In this document: positions 29,081-39,256 of the stretch, in pieces | How positions within the stretch are numbered: the first letter of the stretch is position 1 | Layout of the letters: every line of letters starts with the position of its first letter | Source of the DNA: an uncultured Bacteroidales bacterium | GTDB taxonomy: Bacteria; Bacteroidota; Bacteroidia; Bacteroidales; F082 | DNA: 64,000 nucleotides | Assembly: GCA_937906455.1 (NCBI GenBank) | Contig: CALCYT010000018.1 | Coordinates: 1 to 64,000 of the forward strand | Reading direction: 5' to 3' | The notes under the pieces: generated by a model | What the model was told of the DNA's origin: nothing | What the model saw: the letters and a program-made list of their open reading frames with translations, nothing else | The model's database searches: none | Translations under genes and position numbers: made by a program

Positions 29081-32000
29081 ATGTTGAAAAAATTACTATT
29101 TTCACTCTGCATTGTGCTGACGTCGTGGTCGTTAGCACTTGCACAACAAGGTCGTCTCAAGGGTGTCATTACTGACAAAGACACGGGCGAGCCTATTCCA
29201 TTTGCCAACGTCGTTTTGGAGAACGGCGGCACGCAGGTGGGTGGTGCCAGTTCGGACTTTGACGGTAATTACGACATCAACCCTATCCCTCCGGGAACAT
29301 ACGACCTTAAGGCAACATTCGTCGGATACAACACCTTTATTTACAAAGGTATTGTCATCCCGGGTAACAAAATCACCTTCCAAGACATCAAGATGAGCAT
29401 GCAGTCGGAAGTGCTGGATGTCGTTGAGATTGTCGATTACAAGGTGCCTTTGATTTCAAAGGACCAGACATCAGCCGGTGCCACCATCACCGCCGAGGAA
29501 ATTGCAAAGATGCCTAACCGTTCCGCGGAAGCCGTGGCTGCCACTGTCGGTGGCGTGTTCTCGCAAGACGGTGAGGTCGGCAACATGCGTGGTGCCCGTT
29601 CTGAAGGTACAGTTTACTACATCGATGGTGTGCGCGTCCTTACGGGCGGAAGCCACTCGGTGCCTCAGTCAGCTATCGACCAAGTGGAGGTCATGCTGTC
29701 AGGTACTCCGGCTATGTACGGCGACGTCACCGGCGGTATCATCAACATGACGACTAAAGGCCCTTCGAGAACATTCGGCGCAGGTTTGGAAATTGAGCAG
29801 TCTATCGATGGCTACGGCCATACCAGAGTAGGCCTCAACGCCCAAGGACCGCTCATCAAAGGTAAGAAATCGGAGACGGCTCTCCTCGGATTCTTCCTGT
29901 CAGGTGAGTTCACATACAACAAAGACGGCGAGATTTCCGCTATCGGTCACTATAAAGCTACCGACAGCTGGCTTGAGTATATCAAAGAACATCCGCTCCG
30001 TCTCGCCAGCACAGGCGACGGCGTATATCCTAACGGCGAGTTCACAAGAATGGGCTCCATGGAATATGTCAAAAACTCACAGAACACTGCAAACTGGACC
30101 ATTAACACCACAGGTAGCATCAGCATCCGCACGACAGAGACCATCAACCTCTCGGTGGGCGGAGCTTACATGAGACAGAGATCACACGGATTTAGCCGCA
30201 GCCAAGAATACTTCAACTTCGACAAGAACTATATCTATAACTATCAGAACTGGCGTGTCTATGGACGTTTCAGCCAGAGATTCCCGACAGCACCGGAAAG
30301 CACTTCTCTGATAAAGAACTTCTACTATAACTTGCAAGTTGACTATTCAAGGGTGAATTCATCAAACTACGACCCGGATCATAAGAAAGACATTTGGAAA
30401 TATGGCTATCTCGGCAAGTACTCCATCTATAAGACCCCGTCTTATGTCATGGATACATCAATCACCATCAATGGTCATACATACAGCAACGTATGGCATA
30501 CGGCATCATGGGACTATGACACATTGGTGCAGTTCCAGGCTTCCGACTATAACCCGTTGCTCGCCAAATACACCTCTATGATTTATGACTTGTACAGCGA
30601 TCCTACAGGTCACTACACCAACTTCGACGATATCCAGCTCAGCCAGGGTCTGCTCAACTCCGGCTCACCGTCGGCGTTCTATGGACTCTATGCTGTTCCC
30701 GGCACCATCCAAGCCAATTACGGATATGGCGAAAGCGACCAGTTCAGCGTGAACCTCGCCGCCGCCATGACTGTTGGAAACCACGAGGTGAAATTCGGTC
30801 TCCAATACGAGCAGCGTAACAGCAGGTCATGGGGCATCGCCGGCCGTAGCATGTGGTATCTGATGAGAAACCTCGCCAACTTCCATATCGACCAGTTGGA
30901 CGTCAACAATCCTGAGATTGTAAGCTATAACGGCTTCGTCGATACGGTGAAATTCTACAGAATGTATAACGCCGCCGACCAATATCAGTTCGACAAGAAC
31001 CTCCGTGAAGCTCTCGGACTCAGTGTCACAGGCGTCGATTGGATAAACACCGACTCATACGACTTCAATGACAACTCCATTGAATATTATGACAAGAACG
31101 GCGTCATGCACAAGGCTTATCTCCAGGACGGCTTCGATATCAGCATGTTCACACCTGACGAGTTGACACAAGACGGTAACTCATACGTGTCGTATTACGG
31201 ATATGATTACCTTGGAAACAAAATCAGCAAACAGCCAAGCTTGGAGGACTTCTTCACAGAAAAAGACGACAATGGCAACTACACACGTCCAGTGGGTTCG
31301 TTCAGACCTATCTACATGGCAGGTTACATCCAGGATAAATTCGCTTTCAAAGACCTCATCTTCAACGTCGGTGTGCGTGTTGACCGCTTCGACGCCAACC
31401 AGAAAGTCTTGAAAGACCCGTATATCCTCTATGATTACTACACAGTAGGCGACAAGATGAGCAATGGCAAACTTGTTCTTCCTAACGGAACCACCGTTGA
31501 CGTCCCGAGCAACATCGGAGAAGATTATGCGGTTTATATCAACAACATCAAAGACATCACGCAAGTCATGGGTTATCGTTACGACAACACATGGTACAAT
31601 GCGGAAGGTGCAGAAATCAGCGACCCGAACACTTTGAACGCCGGTAACGGTGTCACAGCATGGGTCAAGGATAAAGACCAGTCGCACGTTGACATCAAGT
31701 CGTTCAAGGACTACAGCCCGCAATGGACAGTGATGCCGCGTATCTCGTTCTCATTCCCGATTTCAGACGACGCTCTGTTCTTCGCGCACTATGACGTGTT
31801 GACGCAACGTCCCTCGAACATCCACACCAATATCTATGACTACTACTACTTCGAGCAGGAGAGCGGAACTCTCAACAACCCTGCCTTGAAGCCCACGCAG
31901 ACCATTGACTATGAGCTTGGTTTCACACAGAAGCTTACCAATTCATCATCAATGACAGTCACTGCATATTATAAGGAGATACGTAACATGATTCAGATGT

Positions 32001-32797
32001 ACCGTTACACGGGTGCGTATCCTAAGGATTATTCATCATACAGCAACTTGGACTTCGGTACCGTTAAAGGTCTCACGGCCTCATACGACTTGCGTAGGAC
32101 CAAGAACGTGCGTCTGCGCGCTTCTTACACCTTGCAGTTCACCAACGCCACGGGCGCATCATCAACCACGATGAGTGCCTTGATTTCGGCAGGTGTCCCG
32201 AATCTGCGTTCAACATTCGCCATGCCTTGGGACCGTCGTCACCAGTTCAACGTGACATTGGATTACCGTTTCGCTGACGGCAAGGACTATAACGGTCCTG
32301 TGTCGAAACGCGAGAAATCGGGCAAGAAGCCGATACAATGGCTCGCCAACACAGGTGTCGCCATCACAATGCAAGGCGGATCGGGTACTCCTTACACGGC
32401 ACAGAGCAACATCAACTCACCTATCTCAACAGGCACCAACTTGCTGAAGGGTTCGTACTACGGCTCACGTCTCCCGTGGTCGTTCCGTTTCGACCTCCGT
32501 CTCGACAAGGACTTCGACCTTAACATAGGCAAGAGAGATACCGACAAACGTCCGGCCTATCTGAACGTTTATCTCCAGGTGCTCAACGTGCTCAATGCCA
32601 AGAACATCATAGGTGTTTATTCATCAACAGGTAATCCTGACGACGATGGTTATCTCTCAGCTCCTGAATGGCAGCGCGAGATCGGCAACCAGACCAGTGC
32701 CGACTCTTATGCGGAGCTGTACAGACTCTATGTGGACAACTTCTATAACTATTCGTCACCACGTCAGATTAGAATTGGTATGATATTCAACTTCTAA
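29081..32797 (+). CDS. TonB-dependent receptor with CarboxypepD_reg-like domain
   Basis: The protein has 1238 residues with a signal peptide (MLKKLLFSLCIVLTSWSLALAQ). A carboxypeptidase-like regulatory beta-sandwich follows (about 25-110, GVITDKDTGEPIPFANVVLENGG), then a plug domain (about 135-235, with AEEIAKMPNRSAEAVAATVGGVFS and DGVRVLTGG), then a large outer-membrane barrel. Ligand uptake is powered by TonB-ExbBD. Unlike a SusC gene it is not followed by a SusD; instead a giant T9SS-type protein and a PorV/PorQ-family barrel follow. The three genes are tightly spaced (23 and 33 bp) and probably co-transcribed. Confidence 0.92.
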   Translation: MLKKLLFSLCIVLTSWSLALAQQGRLKGVITDKDTGEPIPFANVVLENGGTQVGGASSDFDGNYDINPIPPGTYDLKATFVGYNTFIYKGIVIPGNKITFQDIKMSMQSEVLDVVEIVDYKVPLISKDQTSAGATITAEEIAKMPNRSAEAVAATVGGVFSQDGEVGNMRGARSEGTVYYIDGVRVLTGGSHSVPQSAIDQVEVMLSGTPAMYGDVTGGIINMTTKGPSRTFGAGLEIEQSIDGYGHTRVGLNAQGPLIKGKKSETALLGFFLSGEFTYNKDGEISAIGHYKATDSWLEYIKEHPLRLASTGDGVYPNGEFTRMGSMEYVKNSQNTANWTINTTGSISIRTTETINLSVGGAYMRQRSHGFSRSQEYFNFDKNYIYNYQNWRVYGRFSQRFPTAPESTSLIKNFYYNLQVDYSRVNSSNYDPDHKKDIWKYGYLGKYSIYKTPSYVMDTSITINGHTYSNVWHTASWDYDTLVQFQASDYNPLLAKYTSMIYDLYSDPTGHYTNFDDIQLSQGLLNSGSPSAFYGLYAVPGTIQANYGYGESDQFSVNLAAAMTVGNHEVKFGLQYEQRNSRSWGIAGRSMWYLMRNLANFHIDQLDVNNPEIVSYNGFVDTVKFYRMYNAADQYQFDKNLREALGLSVTGVDWINTDSYDFNDNSIEYYDKNGVMHKAYLQDGFDISMFTPDELTQDGNSYVSYYGYDYLGNKISKQPSLEDFFTEKDDNGNYTRPVGSFRPIYMAGYIQDKFAFKDLIFNVGVRVDRFDANQKVLKDPYILYDYYTVGDKMSNGKLVLPNGTTVDVPSNIGEDYAVYINNIKDITQVMGYRYDNTWYNAEGAEISDPNTLNAGNGVTAWVKDKDQSHVDIKSFKDYSPQWTVMPRISFSFPISDDALFFAHYDVLTQRPSNIHTNIYDYYYFEQESGTLNNPALKPTQTIDYELGFTQKLTNSSSMTVTAYYKEIRNMIQMYRYTGAYPKDYSSYSNLDFGTVKGLTASYDLRRTKNVRLRASYTLQFTNATGASSTTMSALISAGVPNLRSTFAMPWDRRHQFNVTLDYRFADGKDYNGPVSKREKSGKKPIQWLANTGVAITMQGGSGTPYTAQSNINSPISTGTNLLKGSYYGSRLPWSFRFDLRLDKDFDLNIGKRDTDKRPAYLNVYLQVLNVLNAKNIIGVYSSTGNPDDDGYLSAPEWQREIGNQTSADSYAELYRLYVDNFYNYSSPRQIRIGMIFNF

Positions 32798-32820
32798 ACA
32801 GAAAATAAAATACTGGTAAT

Positions 32821-35800
32821 ATGAAGACTATAATTCGTTTATTAACTGTTGCATTTCTTATTGCAAGTGTAACTGAAGTAAGAGCCGAGAAGGTCCAGAT
32901 GAATGGTCCTGAAACTCGGAATCTGAAACAAACCACCGCCGGATGTACACCATCGTCAACGTATGCTTGGCTGGACATCAACAACGCGAGAGTGCGTGTC
33001 AACGCCGGTGGTGATATGTGGTGGGACCTCCCCGGCGGTTCAGGTGCGAAATACTACATCCCTGCCAACGGTTCAGCCACATCACTGTATGCAGGATCAC
33101 TCTGGATTGCAGGTATGGACATCAACAACCAGTTGAAGTGCGCCGCTATCCGTTTCCGTCAGGTCGGTAACGACTTCTGGACAGGTCCTCTTACCATCGA
33201 TGGCACAGCTTCTATCGATGCCGCCACATGTATGGAATACGACAAAATGTACAACATCACACGTGCCGAAGTCGATGACTTCCGTCTGCATTGTGATGAG
33301 AACGGTATTCCCGTCGCGGGCTATGAGATTCCTGCCAATATCGCTAACTGGCCGGCCCATGGCGACCCGGCAAGAGGGATGAGCTACTATCTCGCCCCGT
33401 TCTTTGACAACGACCAGGACGGCACCTACGACCCGTCACAGGGTGACTATCCTTATTATGACATCAGCAACGAGCTTTGCCACACACAGACTCCTACAAT
33501 GGAGGAAGAGCTGGCCGGCACGGTGCACGGCTCAATTTTAGCTGACCAGGTCATTAAGGGTGACCAGACAATCTGGTGGGTGTTCAACGATAAAGGTAAC
33601 TCACACACTGAAACAGGAGGCTCGGCTATAGGTATGGAGATAAGAGCTCAAGCATTTGCCTTTGCCACAAATGATGAGATTAACAACATGACATTCTATA
33701 GCTATGAGATTATCAACCGTTCAACCTACACCTTGACCAACACTTACTTCTCACCTTGGACTGACGTTGACCTCGGTTATGCGAAGGACGACTACGTCGG
33801 TTGCGATGTGTCACGTGGTCTCGGTTACGGTTACAACGGTGCTGCCATCGACGGTAGCGGTCAGACAGAGGCATACGGCTCCAACCCACCGGCGGTAGGT
33901 GTTGACTTCTTCCAAGGCCCATACCTCGATCCTGATGACTTGGACAACCCGAAATACGACTCATTAGGAAATCAAATCTGTAATGAGAGTATCAATGGTG
34001 TGAACTTCGGCAATGGTATTGTTGACGATGAGCGTTTCGGTATGCGTCGTTTCGTGTATCACGACAACACCTCGAACGCCATCTACGGTGACCCGAGCGT
34101 CGCTGCTGAATACTACCTCCTTCTTCAAGGTATCTGGAAAAACGGTGCCAAGATGCAGTACGGTGGTACAGCCGTTCCAGGCGCCGCCGGCACAGTGGGT
34201 CCGGCCTGCGACTTCATGTTCCCTTACGACTCCGACCCATGTAACTGGGGTACCGGTGGTTTGACACCCGGTGGCGGATTCAACCAAAACGGTTTCTATT
34301 GGAGTGAGGAGACAGGTAACAACGGCAAGCCAAACCCTGTCAACGACCGTCGTTTCATGCAGTCGGCAGGACCATTCACATTGAAGTCAGGTGCTGTCAA
34401 CTACATCACATTCGGTGTGCCGTGGGCAAGAGCGACCACAGGAAAGGCTTGGTCTTCAGTCGAATTGCTTCGTAAGGTCGATGACAAGTGCCAGGCGATG
34501 TTCGATAACTGCTTCAAGGTTCTTGACGGTCCTGACGCCCCGGATTTGACCATCCGTGAGCTTGACAGAGAACTCATCATCTATCTGTCAAATTCAGAGA
34601 CATCAAACAACGCCAACGAAGACTATGTCGAGATAGATCCTAACATCCCTGAGGGAGACACCATCAACGGACAGTATGTCGAGTTCGACAGAGCCTTCCA
34701 CTTCGAGGGATACCAAGTCTATCAGCTCGCCAGCCAAGATGTCAGTGTCGATCAGCTCACCGATGAGGCCAAGGCTCGTCTGATATTCCAGTGCGACATT
34801 AAGAATAATGTGACGAGAATCATCAACTTCGTATTTAACGAAGACTTGGGATACAGCGTCCCGACCCTCATGGTTGAAGGTGGTGACAACGGAATCACAC
34901 ACTCATTCGTGGTGACACAAGACCAGTTCACGACGAACAACGACCCGAGCTTGGTGAACCACCATACATATTACTTCATGGCGATAGCCTATTCATACAA
35001 CAACTATCTTACATACGATCCCGAGACGACAGAAGGAGCAGGACAGAAGCTTCCTTATCTCGCCGGACGTAAGAACATCAAGTTGTATTCAGCTATCCCG
35101 CATAAGATTGTGAATGGCACGGTAATCAACTCATCATACGGTGACCAGCCGGTCATCACTCGTTGGACAGGACTCGGCAATGGCGGCAACCAACTTGAAC
35201 TCTCCGACGCTGATGTTGAAGAGCTGCTTAGCCGTCCGATAGCGAGCAGCGAGAACGTGTTCGGTTTGCCGACTTATCCTATCATCTATCACCCGACTTA
35301 CAAGAGAGGTTATGGTCCTGTCAATGTGAAGATTGTCGATCCGTTGAATGTAACGCCGACAGATTATGCCATCTGGTTCCATGATTTCCAGAACATTGAG
35401 GTTACCAACATCACAGGTGATCTTTCAATTACAGGAGACAAGGCCACTATGAAGGCATTCAGATGGACTTTGAAAGACCTTGAGACGGGAGAAGAGTTCG
35501 AGTCAGACACGACGACACAGATCTCAAACGAGAAGATTTTCCTCGAAAGAGGTATCTCTGTTGACGTGCAGCAGAGCTGGAACATAGGACCATACAATGT
35601 GGGTACTACAGGTAGCGGTACCACTCCGACTACAGCATGGAAGATAATCGCGCCACACAACGCATACATCACATCATCGGTGACATACGCCGACAGCTCG
35701 AATCGTTGGCTTAGCGGTATCAGAGACAGTGACGTTGACGCGGGTGGAGCATTGAACTGGATCCGTTGCGGTACGTATGCTGACCAAGACATCCCGGCCA

Positions 35801-37173
35801 ACAACGACTACCAGGTGTCATCAGAGACGTCAAAGACCACCAAGCCATACGACCCGGATGAAAACTACGAGAAGATTGCTGACGGAACATGGGCACCATA
35901 TATGTTCACCAATTACTCGAAGAATTCAGCATCCAACAACCCGGGACCTATGTTGGAACAAGTGAGCCATCAAGACACAGTGTTCCGTAAGATTGGTTCA
36001 GTTGACATCGTCATCACGGCAGACAAGTCGAAATGGACCCGTTGCCCTGTGTTTGAGATGTGCTTAGATGCAAATCTGTCGGAAAACAACGCGAAACCAT
36101 TTGAATTGCGTAAAGCTCCGTCAATCGACAAGAACGGTGTGCCATGTGCCAGCACATACGAAGAGGCTTGCGCTATGGAGGCAAGCGACAACGAGAACGA
36201 CGGCAACTACATCAGTGCTATAAGCATGGGATGGTTCCCCGGCTATGCAATCGATATTGAGACAGGTTCGCGTATGAACATGGGATATGGTGAAGACTCA
36301 TTCTTCCCTGAACTCAATGGTAGAGACATGCAGTTCAATCCACCGGCGCTGCAACAGACCACAGTGTTGAACTCAGCCACATATCAGTTGATTGACCCTG
36401 TACTGTTCGACATTCTTGATGGCACGCCGATATTCGGAGGAAAGCATTACGTTTACGTCTTCCCGATGCACAAGGGTATGCAGATGCAAACCGAGTTATT
36501 CAAATGCCCGGCATACGACGGAGGTAAATATCTGTTCGACAGATTGTATAAGGTGCAAATTTCAGGCAGCAAGGTGTTCAAGACCGCATTCTGGGGACAG
36601 CCCACATGGGTTGGTATGCCAATGGCTGTTGAAGGCAGGGAATGGTTACCTGAAGGCAATCCTGTGAAGATTTCAATCCGTATCGCCAAGCCTTATACAA
36701 CAGGTTACGGCAACATCATGTTAGATACAATCTTTGAAGGTCCGGACCAGCTTGTTGACACTATAAACCACAAAGGATATTTGCCATACTACACCTTCAC
36801 GACGAAGGGATATGACCCGACCTTGAAAGACAAGGCGAAAGGCGAATCAGACCTCGACCTCATCAGGGTTGTTCCTAACCCATACTATGCGTACTCCAAC
36901 TATGAGTCGAACGCTCTTAAACATGTGGTGAAGATCGCCAACATTCCTGACAAGTGTGTTGTGACAATCTACACCGCAAACGGAACCAAGATACGTCAGT
37001 TTAAGAAAGACGACTCGTCGGTGACGTCGATAGATTGGGATTTGACCAACCATGCCAACACACCTATCGCGAGCGGTATCTACATCATCCATGTGAAGGA
37101 TAACGTGAACGGCGGGGAGCAGACAGTTAAGTTCTATTGCACAATGCGTCAGGTTGACTTAAATACATTCTAA
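32821..37173 (+). CDS. Giant secreted protein with T9SS-type C-terminus
   Basis: The protein has 1450 residues with a signal peptide (about 1-22) and no recognised enzyme domain. The N-terminal half is rich in Gly/Asn/Asp and contains DNDQDGTYDPSQGDYPYYD, a Ca-binding-like acidic loop, and long beta-rich segments. The C-terminus (about 1355-1450) reads LIRVVPNPYYAYSNYESN ... VVTIYTANGTKIRQF ... IASGIYIIHV, which is the pattern of T9SS sorting domains, but it continues to an unusual tail TVKFYCTMRQVDLNTF. It lies between a TonB receptor and a PorV/PorQ barrel. PorV-type proteins shuttle T9SS cargo, so it is plausibly the surface cargo of this three-gene unit. Its function is unknown. Confidence 0.72.
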   Translation: MKTIIRLLTVAFLIASVTEVRAEKVQMNGPETRNLKQTTAGCTPSSTYAWLDINNARVRVNAGGDMWWDLPGGSGAKYYIPANGSATSLYAGSLWIAGMDINNQLKCAAIRFRQVGNDFWTGPLTIDGTASIDAATCMEYDKMYNITRAEVDDFRLHCDENGIPVAGYEIPANIANWPAHGDPARGMSYYLAPFFDNDQDGTYDPSQGDYPYYDISNELCHTQTPTMEEELAGTVHGSILADQVIKGDQTIWWVFNDKGNSHTETGGSAIGMEIRAQAFAFATNDEINNMTFYSYEIINRSTYTLTNTYFSPWTDVDLGYAKDDYVGCDVSRGLGYGYNGAAIDGSGQTEAYGSNPPAVGVDFFQGPYLDPDDLDNPKYDSLGNQICNESINGVNFGNGIVDDERFGMRRFVYHDNTSNAIYGDPSVAAEYYLLLQGIWKNGAKMQYGGTAVPGAAGTVGPACDFMFPYDSDPCNWGTGGLTPGGGFNQNGFYWSEETGNNGKPNPVNDRRFMQSAGPFTLKSGAVNYITFGVPWARATTGKAWSSVELLRKVDDKCQAMFDNCFKVLDGPDAPDLTIRELDRELIIYLSNSETSNNANEDYVEIDPNIPEGDTINGQYVEFDRAFHFEGYQVYQLASQDVSVDQLTDEAKARLIFQCDIKNNVTRIINFVFNEDLGYSVPTLMVEGGDNGITHSFVVTQDQFTTNNDPSLVNHHTYYFMAIAYSYNNYLTYDPETTEGAGQKLPYLAGRKNIKLYSAIPHKIVNGTVINSSYGDQPVITRWTGLGNGGNQLELSDADVEELLSRPIASSENVFGLPTYPIIYHPTYKRGYGPVNVKIVDPLNVTPTDYAIWFHDFQNIEVTNITGDLSITGDKATMKAFRWTLKDLETGEEFESDTTTQISNEKIFLERGISVDVQQSWNIGPYNVGTTGSGTTPTTAWKIIAPHNAYITSSVTYADSSNRWLSGIRDSDVDAGGALNWIRCGTYADQDIPANNDYQVSSETSKTTKPYDPDENYEKIADGTWAPYMFTNYSKNSASNNPGPMLEQVSHQDTVFRKIGSVDIVITADKSKWTRCPVFEMCLDANLSENNAKPFELRKAPSIDKNGVPCASTYEEACAMEASDNENDGNYISAISMGWFPGYAIDIETGSRMNMGYGEDSFFPELNGRDMQFNPPALQQTTVLNSATYQLIDPVLFDILDGTPIFGGKHYVYVFPMHKGMQMQTELFKCPAYDGGKYLFDRLYKVQISGSKVFKTAFWGQPTWVGMPMAVEGREWLPEGNPVKISIRIAKPYTTGYGNIMLDTIFEGPDQLVDTINHKGYLPYYTFTTKGYDPTLKDKAKGESDLDLIRVVPNPYYAYSNYESNALKHVVKIANIPDKCVVTIYTANGTKIRQFKKDDSSVTSIDWDLTNHANTPIASGIYIIHVKDNVNGGEQTVKFYCTMRQVDLNTF

Positions 37174-37206
37174 TTATTTTGCGAACAAATTAAAAAGTAC
37201 ACGATC

Positions 37207-38271
37207 ATGAAAAAGTTATTTAAAACTATCGTAATAGCAAGCTTGACAATCATAATAGGATTCGCGAGCACAGAAGCATTCGCAGGTAATAAGGACAGAG
37301 CAGGTCAGGCTGGAGCAAATGAGTTGCTCATTAACCCTTGGGCAGTGTCATCAGGATGGGGCAATGCAGGCATGGCGAGTGTCAAAGGCGTTGACGCCTT
37401 ATGGAGCAATGTCGCAGGTATCTCATTCACCAACACCATGGATCTCAACTTTTCATATACCAACTGGCTTTCAGGCTCAGAGACATCAGTGGTGTCATTC
37501 GGTTTCTTAGTGCGTGTTTCTGAATCAATAGTTGCAGGTTTGTCGGTTATGTCGATGAACTTTGGAGAGATTGAGAAGACGACGACAGAAAACCCTGATG
37601 GAGGTATAGGTACATTCAAGCCGAGTTTGATGAACATTAACATCGCTGTGGCGAAGTCGTTCTCAAACAGTATTCACGGTGGATTTGTGTTGAAGATCAT
37701 CAGTGAGTCGATTGCCGATATCTCAGGAACGGGTGTCGCTTTGGACGCTGGTATTCAATATGTTACAGGTATTACCGATAACATCCATTTCGGTATCGCC
37801 TTGAAGAACATAGGACCTACCATGAAGTACAGTGGCGACGGTCTCACAATCAAGACCATTCTTGACCAGATGGAATCAAGCATCACGGTGGTGCAGCGTG
37901 CCGATGAGTTCGAGCTCCCGACGCAGCTGAACATCGCCGCGGCATATGACTTCAATTTCAGTGATGCCAGCCGTTTGACATTGGCTTTCAACTTCAATTC
38001 AAACGCATTCTCGAAAGACCAGTTCACTTTCGGTGCTGAAGGCTCGTTCAGAGACGTCCTCATGCTCCGTGGCGGTTACACATTCGAGAAAGGTATCTTC
38101 AAAGATATTGAAGACGATGAATGCTCCAATGTGAACAAGGGATTGTCGCTCGGTGCCACAGTTCAGGCTCCTCTTAGCAAGAAGGGCGTGAAGGTTTGTG
38201 TTGACTACTCATATCGCAACACGAAACACTGGAACGGCACACATTCAATCGGTGCAAGAATTTTATTCTAA
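37207..38271 (+). CDS. PorV/PorQ family outer membrane barrel
   Basis: The protein has 354 residues with a signal peptide (about 1-26, ending in TEAFAGNK). The mature start AGQAGANELLINPWAVSSGWGNAGMASVKGVDALWSNVAGIS is the signature of the PorV/PorQ (FadL-like) family, in which an N-terminal segment plugs a 14-stranded barrel. PorV accepts cargo from the T9SS translocon SprA and delivers it to the attachment complex, while PorQ supports sortase action. Which role applies cannot be told, because several paralogues per genome are usual. It closes the TonB receptor and giant protein unit and is followed by a promoter and a strong hairpin terminator. Confidence 0.85.
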   Translation: MKKLFKTIVIASLTIIIGFASTEAFAGNKDRAGQAGANELLINPWAVSSGWGNAGMASVKGVDALWSNVAGISFTNTMDLNFSYTNWLSGSETSVVSFGFLVRVSESIVAGLSVMSMNFGEIEKTTTENPDGGIGTFKPSLMNINIAVAKSFSNSIHGGFVLKIISESIADISGTGVALDAGIQYVTGITDNIHFGIALKNIGPTMKYSGDGLTIKTILDQMESSITVVQRADEFELPTQLNIAAAYDFNFSDASRLTLAFNFNSNAFSKDQFTFGAEGSFRDVLMLRGGYTFEKGIFKDIEDDECSNVNKGLSLGATVQAPLSKKGVKVCVDYSYRNTKHWNGTHSIGARILF

Positions 38272-38278
38272 AAAAATC

Positions 38279-38307
38279 TTGCATTTGAAAAAAAAGTTGT
38301 ATCTTTG
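38279..38307 (+). promoter_or_regulatory. Predicted greA promoter (TTG, 18 bp, TATCTTTG)
   Basis: TTG at 38279-38281 and TATCTTTG at 38300-38307 match the Bacteroidota -33/-7 consensus with an 18-bp spacer. Transcription should begin near 38314, which is upstream of the terminator hairpin at 38323-38362. Confidence 0.65.
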
Positions 38308-38322
38308 CATACAATTTTACGG

Positions 38323-38362
38323 AAAAAAAGAGCCCTTATTTAACGTAAGGGTCTCTTTTTTT
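38323..38362 (+). terminator. Strong intrinsic terminator between greA promoter and greA start
   Basis: The arm AAAAAAAGAGCCCTTA pairs with TAAGGG-T-CTCTTTTTTT, 16 pairs with a single bulged T and a 7-nt loop (38339-38345), ending in seven T. It ends 20 bp before the greA ATG and lies downstream of the greA promoter box. It may terminate the porV unit, attenuate greA, or both. Confidence 0.8.
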
Positions 38363-38382
38363 ACAATTTAAAAATTTAAGAT

Positions 38383-38859
38383 ATGGCAGACGTAGAATAC
38401 TTTACACAAGCTGGATTACAAAAGCTGAAGGACGAGTTGGAGAACTTGTGCGTCAACGAGCGTCCGAAGATAGCGGCAGCTATTGCCGAGGCACGTGACA
38501 AAGGCGACCTTTCGGAAAACGCCGAATATGACGCTGCAAAAGAGGCCCAACAACTTCTTGAGATGAAGATTGTGAAGCTCCAGCTCACTATCGCAAATGC
38601 GCGAATCATCGACGAATCGAAGATGGATACATCAAAGGTCTTGATACTCTCGACGGTGAAAATCAAGAATGTCAAGACAAAACAGATGATGTCATATACC
38701 ATCGTGCCGGAGAAAGAAGCCAATCTAAAGGCCGGAAAGATTTCCATCACATCACCTATTGCCAAAGGATTACTCGGCAAGGAAGTGGGCGAGCAGGTGG
38801 AGATACAAGTTCCGGCGGGAAAGCTTCTGTTTGAAATTGTGGAAATAACAAGAGAATAG
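38383..38859 (+). CDS. greA: Transcription elongation factor GreA
   Basis: The protein has 158 residues, the normal GreA length. GreA inserts its coiled coil into the RNA polymerase secondary channel and stimulates cleavage of backtracked RNA. The N-terminal coiled coil (about 5-75) carries the tip motif GDLSENAEYDAAKEAQ with the acidic residues that position the catalytic metal. The C-terminal FKBP-like domain (about 80-155) ends SPIAKGLLGKEVGEQVEIQVPAG. It is followed after 2 bp by a HIT gene and then by the methyltransferase, which makes a three-gene unit. Confidence 0.96.
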   Translation: MADVEYFTQAGLQKLKDELENLCVNERPKIAAAIAEARDKGDLSENAEYDAAKEAQQLLEMKIVKLQLTIANARIIDESKMDTSKVLILSTVKIKNVKTKQMMSYTIVPEKEANLKAGKISITSPIAKGLLGKEVGEQVEIQVPAGKLLFEIVEITRE

Positions 38860-38861
38860 CT

Positions 38862-39254
38862 ATGGCATCGATATTTTCAAGGATAATCGCAGGTGAGATC
38901 CCATGCTACAAGATTGCAGAGAACGACAAGTTTTTCGCTTTCTTTGACATCAATCCGCTTGCCCCGGGACACACTTTGGTGATTCCGAAGAAAGAAGAGG
39001 ATTACATATTTGACATTTCCGACGAAGAGCTTGCCGAGATGGTGGTTTTCGCCAAGAAGATTGCTGTGGCGATGAAGAAAGCCATACCATGTCGCAAAGT
39101 CGGAGTGGCGGTGATAGGCCTTGAGGTGCCTCATGCGCATATCCACCTCGTGCCGATGCAGAGAGAGGGCGACCTCGACTTCAAACATGAGAAGATGCAC
39201 CCGACGGAGGAGCAATTCAAGGAATGGCAGAAGAAAATCATTGAGAATCTGTAG
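38862..39254 (+). CDS. HIT family protein (histidine triad nucleotide hydrolase)
   Basis: The protein has 130 residues. The triad motif is HAHIHLVPM (His-x-His-x-His), and the N-terminal SIFSRIIAGEIPCYKIAENDKFFAFFDINPLAPGHTLVIPKK is typical of HinT-like proteins that hydrolyse nucleoside phosphoramidates and adenylates. It starts 2 bp after the greA stop and ends 2 bp before the methyltransferase, so it is translationally linked to both. The cellular substrate is not known for this branch. Confidence 0.95.
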   Translation: MASIFSRIIAGEIPCYKIAENDKFFAFFDINPLAPGHTLVIPKKEEDYIFDISDEELAEMVVFAKKIAVAMKKAIPCRKVGVAVIGLEVPHAHIHLVPMQREGDLDFKHEKMHPTEEQFKEWQKKIIENL

Positions 39255-39256
39255 GG

